Source of the DNA: Actinocorallia aurantiaca
GTDB taxonomy: Bacteria; Actinomycetota; Actinomycetes; Streptosporangiales; Streptosporangiaceae
NCBI RefSeq assembly: GCF_039533685.1
Contig: NZ_BAAATZ010000025.1
Coordinates: 192,366 to 256,365 of the forward strand
DNA: 64,000 nt
Reading direction: 5' to 3'
A program made the position numbers and the translations under genes. Under the pieces are notes generated by a model. That model was not told the DNA's origin, searched no databases, and worked only from the letters and a program-made list of their open reading frames with translations. Of this stretch, positions 26,341 to 35,587 are shown piece by piece (position 1 is the first letter of the stretch; every line of letters starts with the position of its first letter).

Positions 26341-27768
26341 ATGAACAGCCCCCTCTATCTCGACTATGTCGACGAGACGCAGCGAGCCGAGCCCCAGGCC
26401 CCGGGAGGCAAGAACCTCTCCCGGAACTGGAAACTGCTCGGCTGGACATCGGTCGCCCTCTCGGGAGTACTGGTCGTCGGCAGCATCTCCGCCTACGGCT
26501 ACGCGCGCTACCTCGACAGCGGCATCGCACGGGTTCCCACCGACCCGGACCTCCTCGCGCAGGTGCCCAAGCTCAACGAGGCGGTCAACATCCTGCTGCT
26601 GGGCTCCGACAGCCGGCAGGGCGGCAACGCCAAGTACGGCCGCAGCCTGGCCGATGAGACGCCCCGCGCGGACACCACGATCCTGCTCCACCTGTCTCCG
26701 GGCGGCGAGCAGGCCGTCGGCATCAGCTTCCCGCGCGACCTCATGGTCGACATCCCCGCCTGCACCCAGCCGGACGGCACCAAGTCCTCTCTGCGGACCG
26801 ACATGATCAACTCCGCGTTCACCACCGGCGGCATGATGTGCACCTGGAGGACCGTCCAGCAGGCCACCAACATCCACATCGACCACGCGGTGGTCGTGGA
26901 CTTCAACGGCTTCAAGGGCGTGGTCAACGCGGTCGGCGGCGTCAAGATCTGCCTGCAGGAGGACGTCAACGATCCCAAGAGCGGGCTGAACCTCAAGAAG
27001 GGCACGCACAACGTCAGGGGCGAGCAGGCGCTGGCCTATGTGCGCGCCCGGTACGGCTTCAAGGACGGCTCGGACCTCAACCGCGTCAAGCGCCAGCAGC
27101 AGTTCCTCGGCTCACTGGCCAAGAAGGCGCTGAGCCAGGACGTGCTGAGCAACCCGGCGACGGTGAACGCGCTGCTCCGCTCGCTCACCAAGACCGTCAC
27201 CGTGGACGAGGACTTCACCCTCAACAAGATGACCGACCTCGCCTCCAAGCTGAAGGGCATCACCCCGAGCAAGATCCGGTTCATCACCGCGCCCTACACC
27301 GCCTACGCGCCCGACCCCAACCGGGTCGCGCTGCGCCAGCCGGAGGCCGGCGAGTTCTTCGCCCAGATCGCCAACGACACCGAGATCGAGGACCCGACCA
27401 AGAAGAAGGTCACGAACGTCCCGCCGGCCGAGATCAGCGTGCGGGTGCTCAACGGCAGCGGCCTCGACGGCGCGGCGTCCCGGGTCGGCGAGGCGCTCAC
27501 CGCCAAGGGCTACCAGGTGCTGTCGGTCGGCAACCCCAGGAAGAACCCGGCCTCCACCCTGATCCGCTACGGGGAGGGCGCGGAGGACGCCGCCACCACC
27601 CTGGCCACCCTGATCCCCGGCGCCAAGGTCGTGCCCTCCACGACCACCACCGCCGGAGTCGTCGACCTCGTCCTCGGCCCGAACTGGACCGGCCAGTTCA
27701 AGAGCAGCATCCCCAAGAAGATGGACGGCGAGGTCAAGGCCACCGACAACATCTGCAAGACCGTCTGA
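26341..27768 (+). CDS. cpsA: LCP (LytR-CpsA-Psr) cell-wall glycopolymer ligase, second copy
   Basis: 475 aa with the same layout as the LCP protein at 21936: anchor helix (~35-55), LCP domain (~80-290) and LytR_C domain (~358-450). Motifs NILLLGSDSRQGG, RADTTILLHL, ISFPRDLMV and the YVRARYGFKDGSDLNRVKRQ arginine cluster are complete, so it should be an active polymer transferase. The context with the TIGR03089 gene matches mycobacterial cpsA, hence the symbol. Having two full-length LCPs 3 kb apart suggests distinct polymers or partial redundancy. GGAG lies just before the ATG. Confidence 0.9.
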   Translation: MNSPLYLDYVDETQRAEPQAPGGKNLSRNWKLLGWTSVALSGVLVVGSISAYGYARYLDSGIARVPTDPDLLAQVPKLNEAVNILLLGSDSRQGGNAKYGRSLADETPRADTTILLHLSPGGEQAVGISFPRDLMVDIPACTQPDGTKSSLRTDMINSAFTTGGMMCTWRTVQQATNIHIDHAVVVDFNGFKGVVNAVGGVKICLQEDVNDPKSGLNLKKGTHNVRGEQALAYVRARYGFKDGSDLNRVKRQQQFLGSLAKKALSQDVLSNPATVNALLRSLTKTVTVDEDFTLNKMTDLASKLKGITPSKIRFITAPYTAYAPDPNRVALRQPEAGEFFAQIANDTEIEDPTKKKVTNVPPAEISVRVLNGSGLDGAASRVGEALTAKGYQVLSVGNPRKNPASTLIRYGEGAEDAATTLATLIPGAKVVPSTTTTAGVVDLVLGPNWTGQFKSSIPKKMDGEVKATDNICKTV

Positions 27769-27879
27769 TCCGGCGATCGGTAATAAAACGGTCTGGTGAA
27801 CGGACGGCGCATCCCGCGCCGGGGAGCGGTACATTGCTCCAACCCCCCTCCCAGCCGTCCCCGCTCTCTTGGATCATCG

Positions 27880-28956
27880 GTGACCCAGCAGCTCACACCC
27901 CTCGTCCCCCCGCAGACGCAGACGCAGCCGCCGCCTCCGGCCCCAAGGACCCGCGACCCGTTCTTCGACAACGCCAAGTTCCTGGCGATCCTGCTGGTCG
28001 TGGTCGGGCACACCATCGCCGGGCTGCGGAACACGGTGCCCGTGGCGGAGGCGCTCTACACCTTCATCTACGCCTTCCACATGCCGCTGTTCGTGGTGGT
28101 CACCGGCTACTTCTCCAAGGGCTTCGGCAAGGCCGAGGGCAAGACCCGCAAGCTGATCGCCGGGGTGGCCGCGCCGTACGTGGTCTTCGAGATCGCGTAC
28201 TCGCTCTTCGAGTGGCACTTCAACGACAAGAAGATCCTGACGATCAGCCTCCTGGACCCGATCTACCTGACCTGGTTCATGCTGGCGCTGTTCCTGTGGC
28301 GGTTGTCGACCCCGTTCTGGCAGCAGGTCCGCTGGCCGCTGGCGGTGGCCGTGGCGGTCTCGCTGCTGGGCTACACCGCCCCGCTGTCCAGCCACCTCGA
28401 CATGCACAAGGTCCTCGGTCTCGCCCCCTTCTACGTGCTGGGCCTGTGCCTGCGCCCCGAGCACTTCGACCTGGTGCGCGGCCCCCGGTCGCGGCTCGCC
28501 GGCACGCTGATCCTCATCGGCGGCTTCCTGGTGGCCTGGTGGGCCAAGGACCGGATGAACTACCGCTGGCTGTACTGGTGGGACTCGCACAAGGACCTGG
28601 GCGTCGACGCCCTGACCGGCACCGTGATGCGCCTCGCCCTGATGGTCGCGGCCTGCGTGCTGCTCTTCGCCTTCCTGGCCCTCGTCCCGCGCCGCCACAC
28701 CTGGTTCACCCGACTGGGGTCGGCCACGATCTACACGTACCTTCTGCACGGTTTCCTGATCAAGTTCGTGCAGTTCCAGGAGTGGGACCACCTGGCGTGG
28801 TTGCAGAACATCTGGGGCATGTCAGGCATGATTGCCTGCGCTCTGATCGTCGGAACGGTACTCTGCACTCAGCCCGTCATCCGGCTCACCCGGTGGGCGG
28901 TGGAGCCGAAAGTCGACTGGCTCTTCCGCGAATCACGGCTTCCGGCCGGGAAGTGA
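27880..28956 (+). CDS. Acyltransferase-3-like membrane O-acetyltransferase
   Basis: 358 aa. After a Pro/Gln-rich N-terminus the protein has about ten membrane helices. The opening FFDNAKFLAILLVVVGHTI carries the D-x-x-K and V-x-x-GH residues of the acyltransferase-3 / fucose 4-O-acetylase family, whose histidine is essential for acetyl transfer to surface sugars. The GTG at 27880 is preferred over an in-frame ATG at 27796, whose extra 28 residues look untranslated. It probably decorates one of the glycopolymers made by its neighbours. Confidence 0.85.
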   Translation: MTQQLTPLVPPQTQTQPPPPAPRTRDPFFDNAKFLAILLVVVGHTIAGLRNTVPVAEALYTFIYAFHMPLFVVVTGYFSKGFGKAEGKTRKLIAGVAAPYVVFEIAYSLFEWHFNDKKILTISLLDPIYLTWFMLALFLWRLSTPFWQQVRWPLAVAVAVSLLGYTAPLSSHLDMHKVLGLAPFYVLGLCLRPEHFDLVRGPRSRLAGTLILIGGFLVAWWAKDRMNYRWLYWWDSHKDLGVDALTGTVMRLALMVAACVLLFAFLALVPRRHTWFTRLGSATIYTYLLHGFLIKFVQFQEWDHLAWLQNIWGMSGMIACALIVGTVLCTQPVIRLTRWAVEPKVDWLFRESRLPAGK

Positions 28957-28973
28957 CCCGCCTCACGCGGGTC
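28955..28973 (+). terminator. Short hairpin after the acyltransferase
   Basis: GACCCGC (28955-28961) and GCGGGTC (28967-28973) pair perfectly around a five-base loop, starting within the stop codon of the acyltransferase gene. There is no T-run, so termination strength is uncertain. Confidence 0.4.
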
Positions 28974-29142
28974 GCAGGTGGCGACGGGCGCATGAACGGT
29001 CCTTCACACGTTGGCGAATTCTGTAGAGTCTTCCAATGCTCAAATCATGATCGAAGTCCCGGTTCACGATCCGGGCGTCGATAGACTCGCAGCGGGCGCG
29101 CGGCCCGATAAGCCACCCATGCTTGAAACGGATTCTTCTGGA

Positions 29143-31335
29143 ATGAGCAGTGTGTTCCTGAGTGTCATCGTGCCTGTGCACGGCGTCCAGGGTTACCTTC
29201 GCCAGTGCCTCGACTCGATCCTGGAACCGGGGTGCCCTGGCCTCGAAGTGATCGCCATCGACGACAAGTCACCCGACGGATGCGGGGCGATCCTCGACGA
29301 GTACGCCCTGCGCGACCCGCGGGTGCGGGTCGTGCACCTGGAGGAGAACGTCGGCCTCGGCGAGGCCCGCAACGTGGGCCTGTCACTGGCCACGGGCGAG
29401 TACGTCTGGTTCTTCGACAGCGACGACTACACCGCCGAGGGCTCGATGCTCTCGGTCTACGAACGGCTGCAGGAGACGAAGCCGGACGTCCTGATCTTCG
29501 ACTACGCCCGTTCCTACTGGCACGGCAAGGTCCAGCGCAGCGTCATCAACAAGCTCTTCCGCGAGCCTCCGGCGCCCGACACCTTCGCGCTGCGCGACCG
29601 GCCGAGCGTGCTCCAGCTGATGATGACCGCCTGGAACAAGGCGATCCGCCGGGAGTTCCTGGTCGAGCTCGGCCTGAAGTTCAGCGGCGGGTACTACGAG
29701 GACATCAACGTCACGTACCCGATCCTCATGGCGGCCGAGAAGCTCTCCCTGCTCGACCAGGTCGTCTACATCTACCGGCAGCGGCGGCGCGGCGCGATCA
29801 CCCGCACCGGCGGCAAGAAGCACTTCGACGCGTTCAAGCAGTACGAGCGCATCTTCGCCTTCATGGCCCAGCACCCCGAGACCGACCAGTACCGCCCGCT
29901 GATGTTCGACCGGACCATCTGGCACCTGCTGGTGATCCTGGGCCGCGGCGACCGGGTGCTGCCGGAGGACCGGGAGCGCTTCTTCTCGGAGATGTCCCGC
30001 ATCTACCGGACGTTCCGCCCGGCCGATCACACCCTGCCCGAGGACGTCCAGCTCGCGGCCAAGTACCGGCTGATCGAGAAGAACAACTTCCGGGCCTTCG
30101 AGACCTCCAAGAAGCTCAACGAGCGCCGCATCTCGGCCAAGAAGCGCGTCCGCAAGTACCGGGGCAAGGTCAGGAAGACCGTGCGCTTCGCCAAGGGCAA
30201 GGCGAACGGCCTGTACTACCGCACCCAGCTGCGCCTGCCCGTCGACGAGAACCTCGCCGTCTACGCGGCCTACTGGTACCGCGGCTACGCCTGCAACCCG
30301 GCCGCGATCTACGAGAGCCAGAAGGAGCTCGCGCCGAAGGTCAAGGGCGTGTGGGTGGTCAAGAGGGGCAACGCCGCCAAGATGCCCGAGGGCGTGCCCT
30401 ACGTGGTGGCCGGCACCCGCGAGCACTCCCGGCTGATGGCCCGCGCCAAGTACTTCGTCAACAACGTCAACTTCACCGACGACCCGGTCAAGCGCAAGGG
30501 CCAGGTCCACGTCCAGACCCAGCACGGCACCCCGCTGAAGAAGATGGGCCTGGACCAGATGGAGTTCCCGGTCGGCGCCAACGACATGGACTTCCGCGAG
30601 CTCATCGACCGGGCCGACCGCTGGGACTTCCTGGTCTCCTCCAACCCGCTGTCCAGCGAGGCATGGGACCGCGGCTTCCCCTGCTCGTATGAGCTGCTGG
30701 AGACCGGCTACCCGCGCAACGACCGGCTGGTGCGGGCCACCGACGCCGAGCGGGCCGCCCTGCGCGAGCAGCTGGGCATCCCCGAGGGCAAGAAGGCGAT
30801 CCTCTACACCCCGACGCACCGCGACTACATGAAGCGGTTCTCCCCGCAGTTCGACCTGCGGAGGTTCACCGAGGCCCTCGGCGACGACTTCGTGCTGCTG
30901 CTGCGCGCCCACTACTTCTACCGTCCGAAGTCCATGGGCCTGCCCGAGGACAGGATCATCGACGTCTCGTCCTACCCGATCGTCGAGGACCTGGCGATCG
31001 CCTCGGACGCGCTGCTCACGGACTACTCGTCGATCATGTTCGACTACGCGGTCCTGGAGGACCGGCCGATCGTGATCTACGCCAACGACTGGGACACCTA
31101 CAAGCTCACCCGCGGCGTGAACTTCGACCTCACCCAGCAGCCTCCGGGGGTCATCGCCTTCACCGAGGACGAGCTGGTCGACGCCTTCGCCTCCGGCCGG
31201 GCCTGGAACGACACCGCGGTCAAGGACCGCACCGCCTTCCGCGCCCGGTTCTGCTCCTGGGAGGACGGGAACGCCGCCGAGCGGGTCGTCCGCCGGGTGT
31301 TCCTGGGCGAGCAGCTCCCCAAGCCGGCCCGGTGA
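29143..31335 (+). CDS. Two-domain teichoic-acid-type enzyme: GT2 fused to CDP-glycerol glycerophosphotransferase
   Basis: About 730 aa. The N-terminal GT2 domain (~1-300) has LSVIVPVHGVQGYL, DDKSPDG and FDSDDYT. The C-terminal ~380 residues form a TagF/TagB-type GT-B domain: QTQHGTPLKKMG, ETGYPRNDRL, LYTPTHRDY, and the LLTDYSSIMFDYA nucleotide-binding signature. The pair would transfer a hexose and a polyol phosphate during wall teichoic acid synthesis at the inner membrane. The frame is open from 29011; ATG at 29143 is chosen because it directly precedes the GT2 fold. A longer relative is encoded at 36881-40225. Confidence 0.88.
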   Translation: MSSVFLSVIVPVHGVQGYLRQCLDSILEPGCPGLEVIAIDDKSPDGCGAILDEYALRDPRVRVVHLEENVGLGEARNVGLSLATGEYVWFFDSDDYTAEGSMLSVYERLQETKPDVLIFDYARSYWHGKVQRSVINKLFREPPAPDTFALRDRPSVLQLMMTAWNKAIRREFLVELGLKFSGGYYEDINVTYPILMAAEKLSLLDQVVYIYRQRRRGAITRTGGKKHFDAFKQYERIFAFMAQHPETDQYRPLMFDRTIWHLLVILGRGDRVLPEDRERFFSEMSRIYRTFRPADHTLPEDVQLAAKYRLIEKNNFRAFETSKKLNERRISAKKRVRKYRGKVRKTVRFAKGKANGLYYRTQLRLPVDENLAVYAAYWYRGYACNPAAIYESQKELAPKVKGVWVVKRGNAAKMPEGVPYVVAGTREHSRLMARAKYFVNNVNFTDDPVKRKGQVHVQTQHGTPLKKMGLDQMEFPVGANDMDFRELIDRADRWDFLVSSNPLSSEAWDRGFPCSYELLETGYPRNDRLVRATDAERAALREQLGIPEGKKAILYTPTHRDYMKRFSPQFDLRRFTEALGDDFVLLLRAHYFYRPKSMGLPEDRIIDVSSYPIVEDLAIASDALLTDYSSIMFDYAVLEDRPIVIYANDWDTYKLTRGVNFDLTQQPPGVIAFTEDELVDAFASGRAWNDTAVKDRTAFRARFCSWEDGNAAERVVRRVFLGEQLPKPAR

Positions 31336-31391
31336 CGGCCACCGCCAAATCCGGCGAGACCGCTATATCTGAGAAAATTTCATAAATACCG

Positions 31392-31448
31392 CGAACCCTT
31401 CTTTCGGTCGGAACATCTCACGCATTACCCGACCGAAAGAAGGGTTCG
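31392..31448 (+). promoter_or_regulatory. Perfect 20-bp hairpin enclosing the ribosome site of the first FG-GAP gene
   Basis: Arms at 31392-31411 and 31429-31448 are perfectly complementary over 20 bp, with a 17-nt AT-rich loop. The right arm contains GAAAGAAGGG, the ribosome site for the GTG at 31454, so the folded mRNA would hide it. No T-run follows, arguing against a simple terminator. It could be a translational switch, a protein-binding operator or an mRNA stabiliser. Confidence 0.7.
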
Positions 31449-31453
31449 TAGTC

Positions 31454-32740
31454 GTGAGACCCACCCCCTTTCTTCTCACCGCAGCCCTCACCGCCACCGC
31501 GCTGGGCGCCCTCTCCTCCCCCGCCTCCGCCAAAGGCCCCGCCAAGCCGCACGACTTCGACGGCGACGGCCGCACCGACCTGGTGATCAACGCTCCCGAA
31601 CTGGACCAGCGAGGCCATCACGACACCGGGGTCGTCGCTCTCCTCTACGGTGGAACGAACCGCAAGCAGGTCCTCACCCAGCACTCCCCCGGCATGGGTT
31701 CCATACCCGAGCACGGAGTGGGGTTCGGGGAGGCGACGGCGTCTGCGGACTTCGACCGCGACGGCTACGCAGACCTCGCCGTCACCGGGCCCAACGAACA
31801 CGGCGCCACCATCGTCTACGGCTCCGCCAAGGGCCTGTCCAAGCGGGTCGCTTTCCTGGAGACCGACGAGAGGCGCGGGCCGCTGCACCGCCGCCTGGCC
31901 GTCGGGGACTTCGACCGGGACGGCCGCCCCGACCTGGTGCTGACCAGCACGACCAAGTACTGGGTCTTCTCCCGGGTCGACAAGGGCACGGACGTCGCGA
32001 AGCCGGCCCGTTTCGCCTTCAAGTCCTACGAGATCGAGCTCAACGACCTGCGGCCGTTCGTCGGCGACTTCACCGGTGACGGCAAGGACGACCTCTTCCT
32101 CGCCTCCAGCATGAACCCGAACTTCACCCGCCTGGTGAAGGGGTCCGCCTCCGGCCTCACCGCTCCCGTCGCCGTCCCCGAACTCCGCCAGGTCCGGGCC
32201 GCGGTCGTCGGCGACTTCAACGGCGACGGCCGGGACGACCTCGTCACCCGACGCGCCAGCAAGATCTATGTCCGGCAGGGCACCGGGTCGGGCCTGGGCG
32301 GTCCGAAGCTCGTGAAGAAGATCTCCTCCGGCGATCCCGCCCCGCTGGCCGCCGCCGACGTGAACCGCGACGGCAGGGACGACCTGGCCGTCGGCTTCCC
32401 CGGGTCCGGCCCCCGGAAGTCCGGCCAGGTCGTCCTGATCTACGGGAGCGCGAGCGGCCCTACGACGAAGAAGGCGCGGATCCTCCACCAGGGGACCAAG
32501 GGGCTCAAGGCCGGCGCCGAGAAGGGCGACGCCTTCGGCTCCGCCGTCCGCCTCCTCGACGTGGCCGGCGACCGCCGCCCCGACCTCGTCATCGGCTCCT
32601 CCGGCGAGAACAAGGGCGCGGGCCGCCTCTACGTCCTGACCAACCGCAACCGCGCGGTCTCCGCCAAGGGCGTCCGCCAGTACAGCGCCGGATCCTTCGG
32701 CCTCAAGGGACGCCATCTCGGCTCCCACCTGTTCCCCTGA
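31454..32740 (+). CDS. Secreted seven-bladed FG-GAP/VCBS beta-propeller protein, copy 1
   Basis: 428 aa from a GTG start. A signal peptide (~1-26, cleavage after SPASA) is followed by seven FG-GAP repeats, each with a D-x-D-x-DG calcium loop: DFDGDGRTD, DFDRDGYAD, DFDRDGRPD, DFTGDGKDD, DFNGDGRDD, DVNRDGRDD and the degenerate DVAGDRRPD. Seven blades close an integrin-alpha-like propeller. There is no membrane anchor or wall-sorting motif, so it is probably released or loosely bound. Related proteins bind ligands or glycans; no catalysis is indicated. It is the first of three tandem paralogues and lies behind a long hairpin. Confidence 0.88.
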   Translation: MRPTPFLLTAALTATALGALSSPASAKGPAKPHDFDGDGRTDLVINAPELDQRGHHDTGVVALLYGGTNRKQVLTQHSPGMGSIPEHGVGFGEATASADFDRDGYADLAVTGPNEHGATIVYGSAKGLSKRVAFLETDERRGPLHRRLAVGDFDRDGRPDLVLTSTTKYWVFSRVDKGTDVAKPARFAFKSYEIELNDLRPFVGDFTGDGKDDLFLASSMNPNFTRLVKGSASGLTAPVAVPELRQVRAAVVGDFNGDGRDDLVTRRASKIYVRQGTGSGLGGPKLVKKISSGDPAPLAAADVNRDGRDDLAVGFPGSGPRKSGQVVLIYGSASGPTTKKARILHQGTKGLKAGAEKGDAFGSAVRLLDVAGDRRPDLVIGSSGENKGAGRLYVLTNRNRAVSAKGVRQYSAGSFGLKGRHLGSHLFP

Positions 32741-32755
32741 ACCGGAAGGATCTCC

Positions 32756-34075
32756 GTGAAGATCTTCTCTCTCGCGCTCACCGGCGTCACCCTCACGGCG
32801 CTGGCCGTGCTCCCCGCCGCCCCCGCATCCGCCAAGGCCCCCGCCAAACCGCACGACTTCAACGGCGACGGCCGGACCGACCTGGTCGTCAACGGACCCA
32901 CGTCGGTGAAGCGCGGGCAGATCGGGCCCGGCATCGTCGCGATCGCCTACGGCAAGACGGGCCGCAAGCAGGTCATCACCCGCGATTCCGCCGGAGTGTC
33001 CTCCATCGACCACGGTGACGGTTTCGGCGAGTTCACCGCCTCGGCCGACTTCGACCGCGACGGCTACGCCGACCTCGCCGTCACCGGACCGGAAGAAGAC
33101 GGCGTCACGATCGTCTACGGATCCAAGAAGGGCCTCTCCAAGCGGGTCGCGTTCCTCCCGACGCCTTCTCCGCAACCGGAGCCGCCCTACAGCGCCCTGG
33201 CCGTCGGGGACTTCGACCGGGACGGCCGCGCCGACCTCGTGGCGACCGTCCGCAACCGGTACTGGATCTTCTCCAAGGTCGACAAGGGAAAGAAACCCAC
33301 CTCACGCACCGGCGACGTCGTCGACAGGGCCAATGACACGAACTACCGGCCCAACCGGCTCTTCCCCGCCGCCGGCGACTTCACCGGCGACGGCAGGGAC
33401 GACCTGGTCCTGGGCAACGACCACAACACGCAGGCACGCCTGCTGAAGAACTCCGCCGCGGGCCTCACCGCCCCCGTCCCCGTCTCCGGGCTCACCGGCA
33501 TACAGAAGCTGGCCGTGGGCGACCTCGACGGCGACGGCCGCGACGACCTCGTCAGCTCCTACTGGGGCTCGGTCCAGATCCGCATGGGCCGCCCTTCGGG
33601 CTTCGCCAAGACCAAGACCCTCAACGGCCGGAGCCCCGGCATCCCCCTCACCGGCCAACGGCACACCCTCGGCACCTCCCTCGCCGTCGGGGACATCAAC
33701 CGCGACGGCAAGGACGACCTGGCCATCGGCGCGTCCAGCGCGGGCGCCAAGCAGTCCGGCCAGGTCGTCGTGCTCTACGGCCACAAGAACGGCGTCACCA
33801 CCAAGCGCGCCCAGGTCTTCAGCCAGAAGAACAAGGGCCTCAAGGCCAGCGCCGAATCCGGCGACCAATTCGGTTCGGCCGTCCGGCTCGTCGACCTCAC
33901 CGGCGACCGCCGCCTCGACCTCGTCATCGGCTCCTCCGGCGAGAACAGGACGACGGGCCGCCTCTACGTCCTGGCCGGCAAGAAGGGCCGCATCACCACC
34001 GTCGGCGCGAAGCAGTACAAGCCCAAGGACTTCGGTCTCGGCGGCACCCGCCTCGGCGCCCTCCTGCTTCCCTGA
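32756..34075 (+). CDS. Secreted seven-bladed FG-GAP/VCBS beta-propeller protein, copy 2
   Basis: 439 aa from a GTG at 32756, 15 bp after copy 1, with GGAAGGA as ribosome site. Signal peptide cleaved after APASA near residue 26. Seven D-x-D-x-DG blades follow the same order as copy 1. It carries a short extra loop (PSPQPEPP) between blades 2 and 3 that the sister copies lack. Long stretches are almost identical at the DNA level to copy 3, pointing to recent duplication or gene conversion. Probably co-transcribed with copies 1 and 3. Confidence 0.88.
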   Translation: MKIFSLALTGVTLTALAVLPAAPASAKAPAKPHDFNGDGRTDLVVNGPTSVKRGQIGPGIVAIAYGKTGRKQVITRDSAGVSSIDHGDGFGEFTASADFDRDGYADLAVTGPEEDGVTIVYGSKKGLSKRVAFLPTPSPQPEPPYSALAVGDFDRDGRADLVATVRNRYWIFSKVDKGKKPTSRTGDVVDRANDTNYRPNRLFPAAGDFTGDGRDDLVLGNDHNTQARLLKNSAAGLTAPVPVSGLTGIQKLAVGDLDGDGRDDLVSSYWGSVQIRMGRPSGFAKTKTLNGRSPGIPLTGQRHTLGTSLAVGDINRDGKDDLAIGASSAGAKQSGQVVVLYGHKNGVTTKRAQVFSQKNKGLKASAESGDQFGSAVRLVDLTGDRRLDLVIGSSGENRTTGRLYVLAGKKGRITTVGAKQYKPKDFGLGGTRLGALLLP

Positions 34076-34089
34076 CCCGAAAGATTTCC

Positions 34090-35388
34090 ATGAAGCTCAC
34101 CTCGGTCCTCCTACCGGTCGCCGCCCTCGCGGCGACCACGCTCGCCCTGCCCGCCCCCGCCTCGGCGAAGGCTCCGGCCAGACCGCACGACTTCAACGGC
34201 GACGGGCGGACAGACCTGGTCGTCAACGGCCCCACGTCGGTGAAACGGGGGGCTGTGGGAGAGGGCCTCGTCGCGATCCTCTACGGCAAGACGGGCCGCA
34301 AGCAGGTCATCACCCGCGATTCCGCCGGAGTCTCCTCCGTCGCCGAGCACGGTGACGGGTTCGGGTTCTCGACGGCATCGGCGGACTTCGACCGCGACGG
34401 CTACGCCGACCTCGCCATCACCGGGCCAGACGAGGACGGCGTCACGATCGTCTACGGGTCCAAGAAGGGGCTGTCCGCCCGTGCCGCCTTCCTCAGGACC
34501 GAGACCACGGCCTTCGCCTGGGGCAACAGGCTGGCCGTCGGGGACTTCGACCGGGACGGCCGCGCCGACCTCGTGGCGACCGTCCGCAACCGGTACTGGA
34601 TCTTCTCCAAGATCGACAAGGGAAAGAAACCCACCTCACGCACCGGATCGGTCATCGTCGACGACGAGTTCATACCCGATGAACTCGTCCCCGCCGTCGG
34701 CGACTTCACCGGCGACGGCAGGAACGATCTGATCCTGGGCGCGGGCAAGGGCACCTTCAGCCGACTGCTGAAGGGCTCTGCCTCGGGCCTCTCCGCCCCC
34801 GTCTCCGTCCCCTGGCTCGGCCCGATCGAGACGGCCGCCGTGGGCGACTTCAACGGTGACGGCCGCGACGACCTGGCCACCGCGAACGGGAACGACGTCA
34901 GTGTCCGCCTGGGCCGCTCGTCCGGGCTGACCAAGCCCAGGTCGGTGGCGGGCAGCGTCTCCGGTGCCCCCATCACCAGCACGAGCAACTCCATCGCCGT
35001 CGCGGACGTCGACCGCGACGGCAAAGACGACCTGGCCATCGGCGCCCCCTACCGGGGTGCCGCGGGGGCGGGCCGCGTGGTCCTGCTCCACGGCCACAAG
35101 AGCGGCGTCACCACCAAGCGCGCCCAGGTCTTCAGCCAGAAGAACAAGGGCCTCAAGGCCGGTCCCGAACGCGGCGACAAGTTCGGCTGGTCCGTCCGCC
35201 TGCTCGACCTGACCGGCGACCGCCGCCCCGAACTGGCCATCGGCTCCCCCGGCGAGGACCGGAGGAGCGGCCGCCTCTACGTCCTGGCCCGCCAGGGCGG
35301 CAAGATCACGACCAGGGGAGCCAGGACGTACGGGCCCCGGGACTTCGGTCTCTCCGGCTCCCAGTTCGGCTTCCGCCTTCTCCCCTGA
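34090..35388 (+). CDS. Secreted seven-bladed FG-GAP/VCBS beta-propeller protein, copy 3
   Basis: 432 aa, ATG at 34090, 14 bp after copy 2. Signal peptide with cleavage after APASA, then seven calcium-loop blades and the shared C-terminal ending GLSGSQFGFRLLP. About 115 consecutive bases around 34535-34650 are nearly identical to 33190-33305 of copy 2, whereas loops facing the top of the propeller differ. This pattern suggests a conserved scaffold with diverging binding loops. A strong hairpin terminator follows immediately. Confidence 0.88.
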   Translation: MKLTSVLLPVAALAATTLALPAPASAKAPARPHDFNGDGRTDLVVNGPTSVKRGAVGEGLVAILYGKTGRKQVITRDSAGVSSVAEHGDGFGFSTASADFDRDGYADLAITGPDEDGVTIVYGSKKGLSARAAFLRTETTAFAWGNRLAVGDFDRDGRADLVATVRNRYWIFSKIDKGKKPTSRTGSVIVDDEFIPDELVPAVGDFTGDGRNDLILGAGKGTFSRLLKGSASGLSAPVSVPWLGPIETAAVGDFNGDGRDDLATANGNDVSVRLGRSSGLTKPRSVAGSVSGAPITSTSNSIAVADVDRDGKDDLAIGAPYRGAAGAGRVVLLHGHKSGVTTKRAQVFSQKNKGLKAGPERGDKFGWSVRLLDLTGDRRPELAIGSPGEDRRSGRLYVLARQGGKITTRGARTYGPRDFGLSGSQFGFRLLP

Positions 35389-35395
35389 CCCCCGT

Positions 35396-35429
35396 GGAAC
35401 CCCGTGCCGGAGCACCGGCACGGGGTTCC
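35396..35429 (+). terminator. Terminator after the FG-GAP operon
   Basis: Perfect 15-bp arms (35396-35410 and 35415-35429) around a four-base AGCA loop, eight bases past the stop of FG-GAP copy 3. The strong GC stem and its position support intrinsic termination of the three-gene operon. Confidence 0.8.
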
Positions 35430-35587
35430 GTCATGGCCGGAGACCGTTGCGGTTCCCTTCTCCGATCTTGATCTCGTTCACCGGTTCGGTCTCGTTTCGG
35501 AGCATGACAGTCCGTAACTTCCGAATTTTTATTCAAAATCCGGTAATGTCCTGCCCACATCAGTCTTGTGTTACTCAGGGGGTTCGT

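Noticed and set aside
29011..29142. Upstream TTG start for the GT2/TagF fusion
   Set aside because: The extra 44 residues show no conserved feature and no ribosome site precedes the TTG.
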